From Coriolopsis trogii (lineage: Eukaryota; Basidiomycota; Agaricomycetes; Polyporales; Polyporaceae), in the NCBI GenBank assembly GCA_020543525.1, contig JAHYIO010000003.1, positions 930,001-994,000 on the forward strand: DNA of 64,000 nucleotides, read 5' to 3'. Made by a program: the position numbers and the translations under genes. Below, piece by piece: positions 1 to 12,701 of the stretch; positions within the stretch are counted from its first letter, which is position 1; the number at the start of each line of letters is the position of its first letter. The notes under the pieces are model-generated. The model had not been told where the DNA came from, made no database searches, and saw nothing but the letters and a program-made list of their open reading frames with translations.

Positions 1-1145
1 AAATGTTCGATCTGCGGCGCATAGCGCAATCAGCCAAATGGCTTGGAGTCAGAACAAAGTTCGTAGCATACCAAATCCGCATAGTGGTTGGGAGGGCCGA
101 TCTCGACGGTTGCTGGCAGATTGAATATTATGCGGTCGTCGCCCAGCCCCGCCTTGCCCCACGCAGCCTTCACAGCCTCGCACACTTTAAGCGCAAACTC
201 GGGCTCGGTCTGCGAGAACGTCTCGGGGCTGTATTCGTACCGGAATATCGTGCCATGCTTCGCCGTGCACTCTTCCGTCAGCTGCCTGATGATCTTCGTG
301 TGCTTCACCGCGAGTTCTATAGTTTCCTCCCTCGAGTTGCGGAAAACCACGGTGCGAAAGAGGCAGCTAGTGGCGTTGTACATGTGAACGATAACACGTT
401 TGCATCCTGCTACGGCATCGATCGTACGTTTGATGAGGTGTTCTCGAGCAGGCGTAAGAACCTTACTCAACACAAAGTCAGTATTTTGTTCGTGCCGCAG
501 CATCGACATTCCGAACATGGTTGTAGCAATCATGCCGCAGCATCTTAATCGTGAATGTAATCAGATGCGGCGTAGATGTTACCGCAGGCAGGAGCACGTC
601 ATATCCGCAGTGGCCGGTTCTTCTATGTCATAACGCAAAGCACAGCGGCATTGCTGCGACACAAACATCTATGCGGTACGACGCTGTACTTCATAGTAGG
701 CTCGTGTGGCTAGTTCTCAAAGATGCACATCAAATTCCAAAGCACTCACCTGTATCCACACGTCGTCAGGAATCTTGTTCCCTTCGATCAAATCTCGGAC
801 GAATTTGAAGTCCGTGTCGCTCGCCGCGGGGTAAGCGACCTCGATTTCCTTGAATCCGCAGCGGATGAGCGTTTCGAAGAAAACCATCTTCTGCGAAACA
901 GTCATCGGGCGTGCAAGCGCCTGATTCCCATCCCGCAGGTCTGTCGATAGCCATATGGGCGGCGCACGGTTCACCCGCGACGGCCACTGGCGGTCAGGCA
1001 GGGCGAGGGGGGCATATGGACGGTACTTCACAGACGGGTCTGCACTGAGGAGTGTTCGTTTAGTCCGTTGTGATGCCCAGCGGCCCGCTAGTCGCTTGTA
1101 CTGGACATGGTACAGCATGAGACATGACACTCACAGCATGGGCAT
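1..1145 (-). CDS. LEU4: 2-isopropylmalate synthase, N-terminal part (3' end outside window)
   Basis: Catalyses the first committed step of leucine synthesis: acetyl-CoA plus 2-oxoisovalerate gives 2-isopropylmalate. Seen: exon 1 at 1145-1135 (ATG CCC ATG CT, donor GTGAGT), exon 2 at 1044-750, exon 3 at 461-72, and exon 4 from 11 off the edge. The spliced start reads MPMLADPSVKYRP, the usual fungal Leu4 beginning, and the catalytic-domain motif LSTDLRDGNQALA follows. Exon 3 carries VLTPAREHLIKRT and exon 4 begins IEHF after NHYADL, as expected for the HMGL-like TIM barrel. The C-terminal LeuA dimer/regulatory domain lies outside the window. The 288-nt intron between exons 2 and 3 is long for this genome, so a missed microexon is possible. 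Family call firm; splice sites inferred. Confidence 0.93.
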
Positions 1146-1584
1146 GACGGTGACGGGCCTTCAGACAAGAGACGGAGAAGACACGATGCGATGAAGCGTA
1201 AGGGCATAATGTAGACCATCGGCGTGATTGGGTTGATGATCGTCGACTTAAGGGACGAACAAGCGGTAAGTGTTCTGATCCTGTGGGCCGAAGATGGTAT
1301 CTAGGCGCACCAGAGTCCATTTGTATACAACGAAACAGTCAAGAGATCCACGGCCAACAGTCTTCTGATTGACTTACTTGATTTCGGTACATTCGGCCAT
1401 CGATTTACCGGAGATGACGCTGCAGATACTCGTCTCAATAGCCATACGCTCTCTGGACCGTGGAGGGGAAAATGAGTATGTGCGCAACTAGTTTCACAAC
1501 AAGATACAACACGGCAACTGCATAGGATGAACAAGGTAAGGGAGGACACTACTTGCGGGAAGCGGAAGGGACCAACGATATCGA
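1146..1584. other. intergenic: LEU4 promoter and SF3B2 3' region
   Basis: Both flanking genes run leftwards, so this 439-bp gap must hold the LEU4 promoter and the SF3B2 3' UTR. Open frames crossing it show no family signature. I see no clear Leu3-type site. Confidence 0.5.
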
Positions 1585-3635
1585 TCAGAACTTGAAGTCC
1601 TTCTCCTTCCTCCGCTCCCGGTCGTGCTCTGCCTTCTGCTTCTTCTTGGCCATCTCCTTCACAATCATGTCCGAGAAGTCTTCTTTCGAGCCAGGCACGC
1701 CCGCCGAGCCACGCGAATGCTGCTCGTACTTCCGGCGCAAGTCTTCCGTGGACATGCCCTCCAGTTCCGCGGCGTCGATAGAAATGTCCACGCCGCTTCC
1801 CTTGCGCTGTACACACCAAGTGAGCAACAATGTTGTAGATCGTAGGTGAATGCAAGAAGACGTACCTTGCTCCCACGTTCGTCCCCGAGAACAGGTATAG
1901 CACCTCCTTGCGTGACAGCACTGACGTCGTACCCACGCTCGCTGCCCATGAGACCCCGAACTGATGTCTGCTTCTCGGGGACAACTTGGTACAGCGACCT
2001 TGGTCCGCTGTCTGTATCTGATGATGACACGCGCGTGGCGTTCTTCCGCAGCTCGAGAAAGTCTGGTGTCTCGAGTCCACCAGCAACCGTCGACACGACA
2101 CTCGCCATCCCAGAAGGTGTTTCCAATCCTGATGGAGTTTGGACACCGTCCATAGGCGTTGGCTGTTGTTCTTCCTCTTCCTCTTCAGACTCCTCCTCAG
2201 ACTCTTCTTCTTCTTCCTCCTCTTCGGGCTCAAGTTCTCCCCACGGGTTGCGATCGACAGGCTCACCCATCTGACAGGGACTTAGTGACGAGAATGGTAC
2301 TTAGAACGTTGCACTCACATCCGCATCCGTGTTCTTTGGCAATACACCGAAGACGTCGCCGTAGAGAGGACGGTTGTACTCATCGAGAGGTGGCTTACCC
2401 CAGCCACCAGGGTGGAAACCCCATTGTGCCCTGCAGAACATATTAGCGATATAGCCAGCAGGAACACGCCAAGTAACACACCCTTCTGGGATAGGGGCGT
2501 TGAGCCCAGGTATCCTCAACGTTGGGTAACTGGGCGGCGGCCCAAAGCGTTGCATACTAATCAACCAGGGCGGTGGAGCCAGCGGCGGAATTGACAGTGC
2601 CTCTACGAGCTCAGGAGAGAGATCACCAGGACGCTTGTGTTTTAGCTGCGTCTCAAACTCCTTGCCTTCATAGTACCTGTGAGGTGGAACGATGTGAGCC
2701 ACAAACGCATATAGGAGGGTAATCAGGACATACAGTTCTCCGAAACCAGATACGTTCGGTTTCGTCATGAACTTGAAGAACGCATCATGCAACTTCTGGT
2801 AGTCGATGTCGACCTTACCCATTTTCGGTTGCACCCGTTCACGCGTCTTCGCCTTAAGCGTCATATTCGCCTCCTTCTCCTTGATAGCGTCGCGCATAGT
2901 CGCGATACCCGTATCCGCGATGTATGAAGGGAGCTGGAATGGCGGCTTCTCAATGCCACGTTTCCCTTGAAGATAGTCTCGTTTTGCACTCCAATGTGCG
3001 GGTATAGGGACAGTGTTGCGGTAGCTCTTGAGATGTAGCAGGAGTCGAGGGTCGGCAGCAGTGACATCTGTCCACTCGACAACTTCTGGTTTCTTCACGA
3101 GCTGTTTGAGTTCAGCCACTGTAAGCCTGTTCATCTTGCGAGCCTTCTTCTTCGAGAGGGGTTTCTTCTCCTCTGCATCAGAATCGCCCTCCGACGCCAT
3201 GTCGTCGTCAGAATAAATGACTTCGCCTTTCGTGGGTTCACCGTCTCGAGCCTAATGCTATGTTCAGCACAGAAGCGCGAAGCTGATAAGTGATTGTACA
3301 CGCACTGTCGCAGTCTCAGGAGGCAGCTGGAAGCGGGCAAACACGTCGGAGAATGCTTCGAGGGTAGGGTCTTTGACATCCAACTGCTCAGACACGTACT
3401 CGACATTCTGTGGCCCGTCCTCCTCCATTTTCACATCCTGGTCAAGCGTGCCATTTGAATCCTCCTGATATATCGTGTTAGAGGGCATGCGCACTACCGG
3501 AGGAACACAGACACATACCTTGACCACCTTCTCTGCCTTTTTCTGCTTCGCCTTCAGCCTGCGAAGCTGGTTCTTCGACTTGATCTTGCCATTAGCCTTC
3601 AGGTCCTGGGTCATAGTTGCAACCTGTGTAGCCAT
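1585..3635 (-). CDS. CUS1: Splicing factor 3B subunit 2 (SF3B2/Cus1/SAP145)
   Basis: Component of the U2 snRNP SF3b complex that helps anchor U2 to the branch site; nuclear. Seven exons fit: 3635-3519, 3464-3306, 3251-2734, 2676-2482, 2430-2319, 2270-1866 and 1806-1585. They sum to 1728 nt (575 aa, in frame). A basic N-terminus is followed by the DUF382 core (EVVEWTDVTAADPRLL) and the PSP proline-rich region (EGAQWGFHPGGWGKPPLDE across an exon junction). An acidic Glu/Ser tract (about 2160-2240) follows the PNPWGELE-like segment, and the C-terminus is Lys-rich. The introns at 2733-2677 and 2481-2431 are multiples of three without stops, so retention would keep the frame. Divergent from eIF4A, sharing about 350 bp of upstream sequence. 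Confidence 0.93.
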
Positions 3636-3986
3636 CGAGCAAGACGACAAGAGCGGCAAGAGGGAGCGGGAGGAGCACGAGACACAAGGCCAGTTGTAGG
3701 CTGTGGCAGCAACAAGTGGACTTGGGTCAACTGAGCGCCGTCGCTGACATAACCTCTTACAAAACGCTGCCCAATATGGGCAAATGTCGGGGTTCGAATT
3801 GTCTCGGCACGGCCCGACGACGCAGAGCAGGTCGGGCACAGCAAAATTTGTTCTTCAATCAGGTCTCTGACCACCAACCTCCCTACGATCTATCGATCCG
3901 TACTCACCTACGACCCCCCAAGACTTTAGTCGACGCGGCCGTCGACTTCACATCCACAAGAACACCACATACTCAACACTTCCAAC
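3636..3986. promoter_or_regulatory. Divergent promoter between SF3B2 and eIF4A
   Basis: This 351-bp gap separates two start codons facing away from each other, so it should contain both promoters and 5' UTRs. The strand leading into eIF4A is rich in CA and pyrimidine runs just before the ATG. No TATA box was recognised, as is common for such housekeeping genes. Confidence 0.6.
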
Positions 3987-5529
3987 ATGGCGACGTGAGT
4001 AATCCTATGCTGCAGGATGGGTCGATACTGAGCTGAAGAGGGGTTTCAGCGAGGGAGCTCTTCAAGACCTTCAGGAGAACGAGATTGAGTCCAACTGGGA
4101 CCAAATCGTCGATAAGTGAGTCTCTGCGTCTCATGGGTAGCATGAACGTCAGGCATTGACGATTTGTAGCTTCGATAACATGGACTTGAAGCCCGAGCTG
4201 CTCCGGGGTATCTACGCCTATGGGTAAGCACCGACCTGAGTGCCGCAGCACAGCGTTACCCCCTTCCTTACCTTTCCTCCAGTTTCGAGAGGCCATCCGC
4301 TATCCAGCAGCGTGCTATCGTTCCCGTCATCAAGGGACACGACGTCATCGCACAGGCCCAGTCTGGTACGGGCAAGACGGCCACGTTCTCCATCTCTATC
4401 CTCCAAAAGCTCGACCCGAATGTCAAGGGTACCCAGGCGCTCATCCTTGCGCCTACCCGGGAGCTCGCGCAGCAGATCCAAAAGGTCGTCATTGCCCTCG
4501 GCGACTACATGAACATCGACTGTCACGCCTGTGTCGGCGGCACGAACGTTCGTGAGGACATGGCCAAGCTCCAGGAAGGTGTCCAGGTTGTTGTCGGTAC
4601 TCCCGGCCGTGTATTCGACATGATCAACCGTCGCGCATTCCGGACGGACCACATCAAGATCTTCTGTCTCGACGAGGCAGATGAGATGTTGTCTCGCGGT
4701 TTCAAGGACCAGATCTACGAGGTTTTCCAGCTCCTTCCTCAGGACACTCAGGTCGTTTTGTTGTCCGCTACCATGCCCGCGGATGTGTTGGAGGTGACGA
4801 AGAAGTTCATGCGTGACCCCGTCCGCATTCTCGTCAAGCGTGACGAGTTGACGCTCGAGGGTATTAAGCAGTTCTACATTGCTGTCGAGAAGGAGGAGTG
4901 GAAGCTTGACACGCTTTGCGACTTGTACGAGACTGTCACCATCACGCAGGCCGTCATCTTCTGCAACACGAGGAGGAAGGTCGACTGGTTGACTGAGAAG
5001 ATGCACTCGCGAGAGTTCACCGTGTCTGCTATGGTACGTACATGCAGACGAGGCGCGGTCTCAGTCGTAGCCGACGCTAACTTTGAAATTGTAACAGCAC
5101 GGCGACATGGACCAGAAGCAGCGTGAGCTGCTGATGAAGGAATTCCGTTCGGGCTCGTCTCGCGTGTTGATCACGACGGATCTGCTTGCGCGTGGGATTG
5201 ACGTGCAGCAAGTCTCGCTCGTCATCAACTACGACTTGCCCACGAACCGCGAGAACTATATCCACCGTATCGGCCGTGGTGGTCGGTTTGGACGTAAGGG
5301 CGTCGCCATCAACTTTGTTACCACGGAGGATGTGCGCATGTTGCGCGATATTGAACGTAAGTCGACGTTCGCAGACGTTTGTGTGTGCAGTGGGAATGAC
5401 GACTGTTCCGCAGAATTCTACAACACGCAGATTGACGAAATGCCGCTGAACGTCGCGTAAGTGGATGTTGGGTTCTGTGTCAAACTGTACGGATGCTGAC
5501 GGAGTGATGATTGCAGCGACCTGATTTAG
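3987..5529 (+). CDS. TIF1: Translation initiation factor eIF4A (DEAD-box RNA helicase)
   Basis: ATP-dependent RNA helicase of the eIF4F complex that unwinds 5' UTR structure before ribosome scanning; cytoplasmic. Seven exons: 3987-3994, 4050-4115, 4170-4223, 4283-5033, 5098-5356, 5414-5456 and 5517-5529. The sum is 1194 nt (397 aa), the family's usual length. Motifs in order: [10 protein letters not shown] (I), PTRELAQQ (Ia), TPGRVFDM (Ib), DEADEML (II), SATMP (III), ARGIDVQQ (V) and [13 protein letters not shown] (VI). The end VADLI is the classical eIF4A C-terminus and appears only when the last intron is removed. The first coding exon is 8 nt and the last 13 nt, so gene callers may clip both ends. 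Very confident. Confidence 0.97.
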
Positions 5530-6428
5530 ATGATTTTTATTCGCCTCGCCTTTTCTCACCTGTAACATCTCACATTCGCCATCACAAGCCTCCTGATATC
5601 GTCGCGGATCAAAAGCGCACAGTCTCCTCCATCGTCCCTCAGCATCTTGCCATACCCATCCATCGATCGCCCCCATCGCCGTACCCACCTCGTCGCCCGC
5701 CCAGCCCCATCTGCACCTGCCCACCTACCATTGCCCGTCGCCGTGACCACGAGACCCGTGCGCAAGCTGTGAACGTCTTTTTGTTGTATATGCTCCGTCC
5801 AATGGTGTGGTTGACCGATGTTCGATACGTGTTTGCACATATGTATCCCGAGCGGGAGGTACGATACGATGATGATCATATATTTTGTGATGGACAGGGA
5901 GGGCGTGCGCAGGAGCAGCAGCAAAAGGCTAAATCACTGGTGCATTCTGATGGGCGGGGTCGGGACAGGACGGGCTGGGGACAGGCACGGGGAGGCTGTT
6001 GTTGGAGGCGGCGCGTGATTGGCTGAGAATGGAAGGGCGGGGCGGTGGCGGCTGTCAAAGACATCGGCTCTTGGCTTGGGCGGCTGTGGACAGACGCCGT
6101 GTGTCCGCGGCTGAGAAAGCGCGCAGCCATCCATCTGGACAGGATCTCGTCTGCCTCGCGCTTTATTTACCTCCGCCACTCCCTCCCTGCCCCTTATGTC
6201 CTCCTGGCCCAAGCTTGCGCACCCGTCTCATTCTTCTTTCTTCTCCTCCACAACACCTTTCTAGCCGCTTTTGTTAATCCTCAGCTCCCCGCAAGCTTGG
6301 GCCTCCTCCCCCGCAAAGCAGCCACCAACCCAGACCACACTCTCTTCATATAACTTATTCCCATATGGTCCGTCCTCCCTTTCTTCTCGACCTCCTTCTC
6401 TGCTCTAACCCATTCCTCTGCTGGTCAG
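5530..6428. other. intergenic: eIF4A 3' UTR and phosphatase promoter with C/T-rich leader
   Basis: About 900 bp. The left part is presumably the eIF4A 3' UTR. From about 6160 to 6425 the sequence is strongly pyrimidine-rich (CCTCC, TTCTT runs), typical of core promoters and leaders in this group. A possible leader intron runs from GTCCGT at about 6368 to CAG at 6428. Open frames here have low-complexity composition and no recognisable domain. Confidence 0.45.
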
Positions 6429-7058
6429 ATGTTGCTCATGCCGACCCTCGCGCCCATCATCACCTCTCACTCGTACTCGCCCTACTCCTGCTCCGCGGTC
6501 TACGAGGACCCTTCCTCACCCAATCCCTCCCCACTCGAGTACCATCCGCCGGCGGAAATCATCGACCGACTCTTTGTCGGTGGCCTTGAAGCCGCAGAGA
6601 ACCCCGCCGTGCTCTCCGCCCTACGCATCACCCATGTCCTCTCTGCGATGCATGCTGCCCCCATCCTACCTGCCTCCTCACTCCTCCCGCACCTGCCGCC
6701 ACACCAGCCGCTACAGCACCTGAGGGTGGCCCTCCACGACTCGCCATTCGAAGAGCTCGTGGGTGTACTGCCCCAAACGACGAGGTGGATTGCTGCGGCG
6801 CTGCGGGACCCCAACGCACGCGTGCTCGTGCACTGCCAGATGGGAATCAGCAGGAGCGTGAGCATCGTCGCCGCGTATCTCATCGCATGCAAGGGCTATG
6901 GGCCGGAGACGGCGATAAAGAAGATTCAGAAGGTGCGGCTGTGCGCAGACCCGAACGCGGGCTTCCGCGAACAACTCAGGCAGTTCTCTGCCGATCTCGC
7001 GGAGGGGAGGGCGAACGCCAGCGACGAATACATTCCGCACGGTCTCGGATCTTGGTAA
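6429..7058 (+). CDS. Dual-specificity protein phosphatase (DSP/cysteine-based)
   Basis: A 209-residue protein, predicted to remove phosphate from Tyr and Ser/Thr residues. The signature HCQMGISRS at about residues 138-146 matches HCxxGxxRS, with the nucleophilic Cys and the phosphate-binding Arg both present. Upstream are the DSP-like start IIDRLFVGGLEAAENP and a general-acid candidate Asp in LHDSPFEEL. Downstream is the helix SVSIVAAYLIACKGYGPETA. The open frame has no intron. The ATG at 6429 directly follows CAG, so a leader intron (GTCCGT...CAG) beginning after an upstream ATG at 6365 is possible and would add only one Met. No MAPK-docking, zinc or targeting domain is visible, so the substrate is unknown. 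Confidence 0.85.
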   Translation: MLLMPTLAPIITSHSYSPYSCSAVYEDPSSPNPSPLEYHPPAEIIDRLFVGGLEAAENPAVLSALRITHVLSAMHAAPILPASSLLPHLPPHQPLQHLRVALHDSPFEELVGVLPQTTRWIAAALRDPNARVLVHCQMGISRSVSIVAAYLIACKGYGPETAIKKIQKVRLCADPNAGFREQLRQFSADLAEGRANASDEYIPHGLGSW

Positions 7059-8749
7059 CGCGTTGACTTGGAGAGGAAGCGAGGCGGATGGGCACAATAG
7101 GTGTGGCGATATGCGTATGGTTTGCGCCTGGTGGTCTCGGCTTCGCGGCCTTCTGAGGTGTGGTCTTTTTCTTTCTACTCTTACGGTGTCGTCTTCGTCG
7201 AACACTTCCTATTGCTATTGTTAGGGTGTTATTATGATCTTTATGCTCTTCAGCTTCCTCCCACGTTTGCACCCCTCGTACATTCCGACCACCGTCTGGG
7301 TGTTGCTCACTGTGCTATTTGTCTTCCCGTTGTCGCCCGAGTCGGACGAAAAGCAGAGTAGTATTCACACATTCGGGTCCCCGCGTTCCCGCGCAACCCG
7401 ACTATTATTTACCGTAGTGTAACATGTAAATGCAAGCAAGCACGGTGTACATATATTCTTCAATGTCTCAAGCATCGCATTCACGATATACTTACTGAAA
7501 GCCTCGGAATAAGCACTCTGCTTCTCGAACCTTCGTTCCATGTTAGCTGCGCATCCGACGTCCGTACGCCTCGGGTCTCAAATCTTTCAGGTCCCATCGG
7601 GCGATGTGCGCGCTGCCGCCGCCGCCACCGACGTCGGACCGTCAGAGGATGTGTGTGGTTTGTTGATTCATGAAAAGCTTGTGGAGGCGGCGCCAGGTCC
7701 GAGTGTGTGGACCCTTGAAGATCCCGTTAGCCGAACAAGTCATCAATAGGAAACGTTGACCAAAATGATGCGGACCCGGTTACACATTCTGGTCACCGCG
7801 CATACTGTATACACATCATTTCGTACGCTGCCAGGCGCGGTAGGCGTCCCGTCAGTGACTCAGTGGGCGCGTCAATCGAGCGACGGGAACTCAGTTGAAC
7901 TCTGCACTAGAGTATGGGAACGGGGCGGAGGGCTTCAGTGTGAGAGATATATCCACGCACAGCCCTGCACTTGAATTATGAGTAGTACGTATCTACACGA
8001 TCAGCGGTCGTACGATGCGTAGGTGTTTAATTCCTTCGCTGCACGCAAACGAGAAGACGCTGTCGGGAGGCAATTATGGACGTGACGTACTAGGTTTGAT
8101 GCAAGTATGCTCGAACCGGTCGAAAAAAACTGTAGATACCAGTGCAAACGTGATGGCTGAGCCTGGCCAGGAAGACCTCGAGATCAAGAGCAGCAGGCAG
8201 ACAGCCTTGGGCGCAAACTTCAAGTTGGCCTGGCCTGGGCCTCCGGACAGAGCGGGAACCTCGCTCGGACAGAACTCTCCGTCGGAACGTATATGATGAT
8301 ACTACGTACAGGTACATGTGCTATACATACATGATTAGTTGTCCACTCACGCCCATACAGCAACAGCATATTATGACATAATGAACACAGGGAGAAGACC
8401 ATCCGGTAGTCCGCACGAGCATGAGGGAGGGAGCAGAGATCGTGGCTTCTAACAGCAGCTCGAGCGGCCTTGCTCTTCTAGCGCCACTCCAGCTGAAGGT
8501 TTCGAGAGCTTAACGCCCGGGGACTAAAGCAGAAGGGAGTCATCAGTGTCAGGGTGCAATATGAGATGGATAGTAGTCAGCCCCGCACTGGCTCGGTCTC
8601 GGTGTGCAGCCCGATAAGTTTCCGACCGTGCAAGATGTCGGGAGGGTAGCGCCCACATCACGGGAGAAGACAGAAGACAGACCACTTGGACGGCGTGCGC
8701 CTGGTATATGCTGTACGAGGTTGACGGACGGCACAAACTCGGGGCAGGC
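7059..8749. other. gene-poor spacer between phosphatase and Rab gene
   Basis: About 1.7 kb. The first 400 bp look like a T-rich 3' UTR. The remainder has short open frames on both strands without recognisable domains or good splice structure. The right part (about 8530-8749) probably contains the 3' terminal exon and UTR of the leftward Rab gene, whose end I could not fix. No repeats were noticed. Confidence 0.4.
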
Positions 8750-9760
<1,011 letters not shown>

Positions 9761-10153
9761 GCTATAATGACCCTGATCTGTGAACGCGAAGACTCCGTGT
9801 GAATGAGGGTACCGCTAGTGGCGAACCAAGGGAAGCACGCTAGACCAAGAGAGGTACTGCAGTAGAGCACTGGGATGAAGCCTGAAATGCTAGAAAGTCA
9901 AATCTTAGAGCAGTTGGTGTGTATGGTTTCAATTAGTTGCAGCAAGAACTGGTGGCTACACGTTGAGAGCAACAGAGGAGGTGGATACCAAGTTGTGGTC
10001 GTGAGGCTTGATGCAGTCGAGAGTCCGAGAGTCGCGATGCAAGCGCCACTTCAACCACGTGCGGTCTCGGAGCTACCCGGGAGCAGCCTCTGCTCTGCCA
10101 ACGGCCGACAGCGTCCTCAACCATCCAGCTCACCCAAAAACCCGTCCGCCACG
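9761..10153. promoter_or_regulatory. Divergent promoter between Rab and ATP15
   Basis: This 393-bp interval lies between two start codons facing outwards and must hold both promoters. Open frames crossing it lack domain features. No TATA box or known operator was recognised. Confidence 0.5.
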
Positions 10154-10685
10154 ATGAGCAGTGCTACCTGGCGCAACGTCTTCACGTACGTTCCTCTCAA
10201 TATGCAAGCTCAGGCATTTGCATTGAGTTCCTCCTGGCTTGCTCGTCGTTTGCCATGCACAGACTGACATGACTGTCTTCATTATTTCGTGACCTCGCAG
10301 GTACAACAAGTACACCCAGATTGCCGCACGCGCCCTCCGTGCATCCCTCAAGGAAGAGGAGCGTGTCGCCGCCGAGAAGCGTGGACTCACCATCTTGAGG
10401 TACCAGCGCTGGGAGAACGGCCACGGTGGTCCCCAGGTTCGTCCTGCATGCTGTTGTGTCTGCGCCGCCGTTTCTGACAACTCGATAATCACTCCTTTCT
10501 GCCCCACTCCTTCTTTTGCTGTCGTTATGCGTTCTTCTCTCCCGCGTCTCCCGATGCGCCTGTCCCTGGAACGTCGACCCTATCCGGCGCCCCGCTGTCC
10601 TCAATCTCTGCATTACGATCTCACCCCGCAGACTTTCCTCAACCCGCCTCCGGAAGCAGACACGGCGAAGAAAGCAGCGGTTTAG
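10154..10685 (+). CDS. ATP15: Mitochondrial ATP synthase F1 subunit epsilon
   Basis: Small subunit of the F1 central stalk, matrix side of the inner mitochondrial membrane. Three exons: 10154-10185, 10301-10436 and 10632-10685, summing to 222 nt (73 aa) in frame. The product begins MSSATWRNVFTYNKYTQI and continues AARALRASLKEEERVAAEKR and LRYQRWENGHGGPQ, the conserved fungal Atp15 pattern, then ends TAKKAAV. The short first exon and 195-nt second intron mean no single open frame shows the gene. No cleavable presequence is expected in this family. Length and sequence fit very well. Confidence 0.93.
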
Positions 10686-11764
10686 GGTTACTGAATGTAC
10701 GCTTCTGAGATGGCTCAATAGATTATGTCCGCGGCGCACCTCTTCCCGCGTGACGACTATCTTCCTGCATTTCGTGCCATGACGGCCATTGCGGTGGTAC
10801 CAAGACGGAAGCTTGAAAGACAAGGCACTGACGAGGCACTCAGGGTCCGAACTCCCATATCATCGGAGTGAAATGCTAGGATCCAGCGAGGAAGCCTTGA
10901 GGCCTGAGGACATGCTGTGGAAGCCTTGAGGCAGCCCCAGTACCCATGTGTTCTTCCAGCTCTCACATGCGTCCTGATAACAGCCATTCTTCGCACAAGT
11001 TGCGAATGGTGGTGCCCCCATACCTGGTCCATGCTAGAAGTGTGGATGTACAATGCAGAGAGAGGACCGTCACAGTACTGTGACTTGGACGGTACGCACA
11101 GACGTGGTTATATAGTCCCTGTTGTACTGGTCAAGGTTTAGCTTTCTGCCCCCACTGTCCCTATAAGTGCTTGCCTTCAACATGGAAATCGTCCTACCAT
11201 ACGCAAACGCCTCGTCTTAATGGACCCTGACCTCATGTTTGGGTGAAACAATCGTCCTCAATCATCCTTTAAAATGGGAGGGAACATGCCTCGGCGCATT
11301 CCGTGCGGGTGCAGCGGTACGCCTCGGGCTTTACGAAACGAACACGCTTCTGACGGCCAGACGGTGACTGCAGGATGTTCGCGGCTCAGGGTCGGATTTG
11401 TGTGTAGCACACAAGGCAGCGGACGCTACGGAACCGGAGTCCAAGATTTGCTCTCGAGGCAGGTGGAGATTAACGCCAGGAAGACATCGCCCTCAATCGC
11501 CGTCCACGTGCGGGGTCTGCTGTGTACATATATGGGGCAGGCTGTGCTTACGTTAGCAACGTCCAAGGATCCAATTCTCCTCGACGCGACCCGCTTCCCC
11601 TTCTCTTCTACCCTCTCGCTCGTATTTCGCCCTCCGCGTCCAACCCTAATGTACGTTCCTCGTTTAACGACTACTCTCTGAGGTCTTTACGTTGGCAAAC
11701 GCTCATCGCGACTTGCAACACCCCTCCTCGATCGTGCAGACTCCCAACAAAAACTTCCTGCAGC
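10686..11764. other. intergenic between ATP15 and GIS2
   Basis: About 1.08 kb holding the ATP15 3' UTR and the GIS2 promoter. A short near-duplicate (GAAGCCTTGAGG-like, about 10890-10930) is the only repetition noticed. From about 11575 to 11760 the sequence becomes C/T-rich, consistent with a leader. The open frames show no recognisable protein. Confidence 0.45.
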
Positions 11765-12701
11765 ATGTCAGCTCGTGGTTGCTTCAATTGCGGCGGATGT
11801 GAGTCTGCGGCCGTCTTCGTGCGCGGTCGCGCCTCAACCATGATTGTACATTGACTGGTTGTTACCTCTCTATTAGTTGGTCACCAGGCCGCCAACTGCC
11901 CCAAGGCCGGCACCCCCACCTGGTGCGCTCTCTGCCATGTTTCCCATCTGATCTCTCACCCCCATGGATAGCTACAACTGCGGGCTTGAGGGCCATGTCT
12001 CCAAGGACTGCACGGCAGAAACGAAAGCGAAGACATGCTATAAATGTGGTCAGGAAGGCCATATCGTGAGTGTCTATCCCACTGAGAGGTTGTCCGGCGT
12101 CCCACTGATCGTCGCGCGTAGTCGCGCGAGTGCCCCGAAAACACTACCTCTGGCGGCGGTAGCTACTCAGCATTCAACAACAGCAGCAGCAGCGGTGGCG
12201 GCAACTCCGGGACGGAATGCTACCGCTGCGGTAAGGTGGGGCACATCGCCCGCTCGTGCCCCGAAGCACCCGGTACCAACAGCGGTGGCTACGGCGGTGG
12301 CAGCTATTCCAACTTTGGTGGAGGCCAGCAACGCACATGGTACGCCGCGCCTTCGCTTTCCTGTCGCTCATTGAGCTAACATAGACAACAGCTATACGTG
12401 CGGCGGGGTAGGCCATCTATCGCGTGACTGCGTGCAGGGGTCCAAATGTTACAACTGTTCCGGTTTCGTAAGTGCTTGATTCTCTAATCTGCGAGCGTCA
12501 TGCGCTCATCCTTTTCTTTGTATGCAGGGCCATATTTCGAAAGATTGCCCCCAACCGCAGCGGAGGGCTTGCTACACGTGCGGCTCTGAGGGGTACGTGC
12601 TTAACGCGTTTGCTTCTGAACGCTGTTTCTGACTATCTATCTGCAGACATATCAGTAGGGACTGCCCTGGTGCCCAGACTGCCACAGCAGATGCGGCCTA
12701 G
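11765..12701 (+). CDS. GIS2: CCHC zinc-knuckle nucleic-acid-binding protein (Gis2/Byr3/CNBP)
   Basis: Single-stranded nucleic-acid-binding protein that associates with mRNA and ribosomes in yeast; CNBP is the animal relative. Seven exons: 11765-11798, 11877-11922, 11972-12065, 12122-12339, 12392-12467, 12528-12592 and 12647-12701, totalling 588 nt (195 aa) in frame. Seven CX2CX4HX4C knuckles are complete after splicing: CFNCGGFGHQAANC, CYNCGLEGHVSKDC, CYKCGQEGHISREC, CYRCGKVGHIARSC, CYTCGGVGHLSRDC, CYNCSGFGHISKDC and CYTCGSEGHISRDC. A Ser/Gly/Asn-rich linker separates knuckles 3 and 4, and a second Gly-rich linker separates 4 and 5. Introns fall inside knuckles, often within the Cys-X2-Cys or Gly-His positions. 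The knuckle number equals yeast Gis2. Confidence 0.96.

Noticed and set aside
1301..2266. 321-codon minus-strand frame overlapping SF3B2 exons 6-7
   Set aside because: Out of frame with SF3B2 and reads through its introns; Arg/Ser-rich shadow of the acidic tract.
4218..5006. 262-codon minus-strand open frame opposite eIF4A
   Set aside because: Mirror of the highly biased eIF4A exon 4; no independent features.
5511..6026. 171-codon plus-strand frame after eIF4A
   Set aside because: Lies in the 3' UTR/promoter gap, starts outside any good context and has low-complexity Pro/Arg/Gly content.
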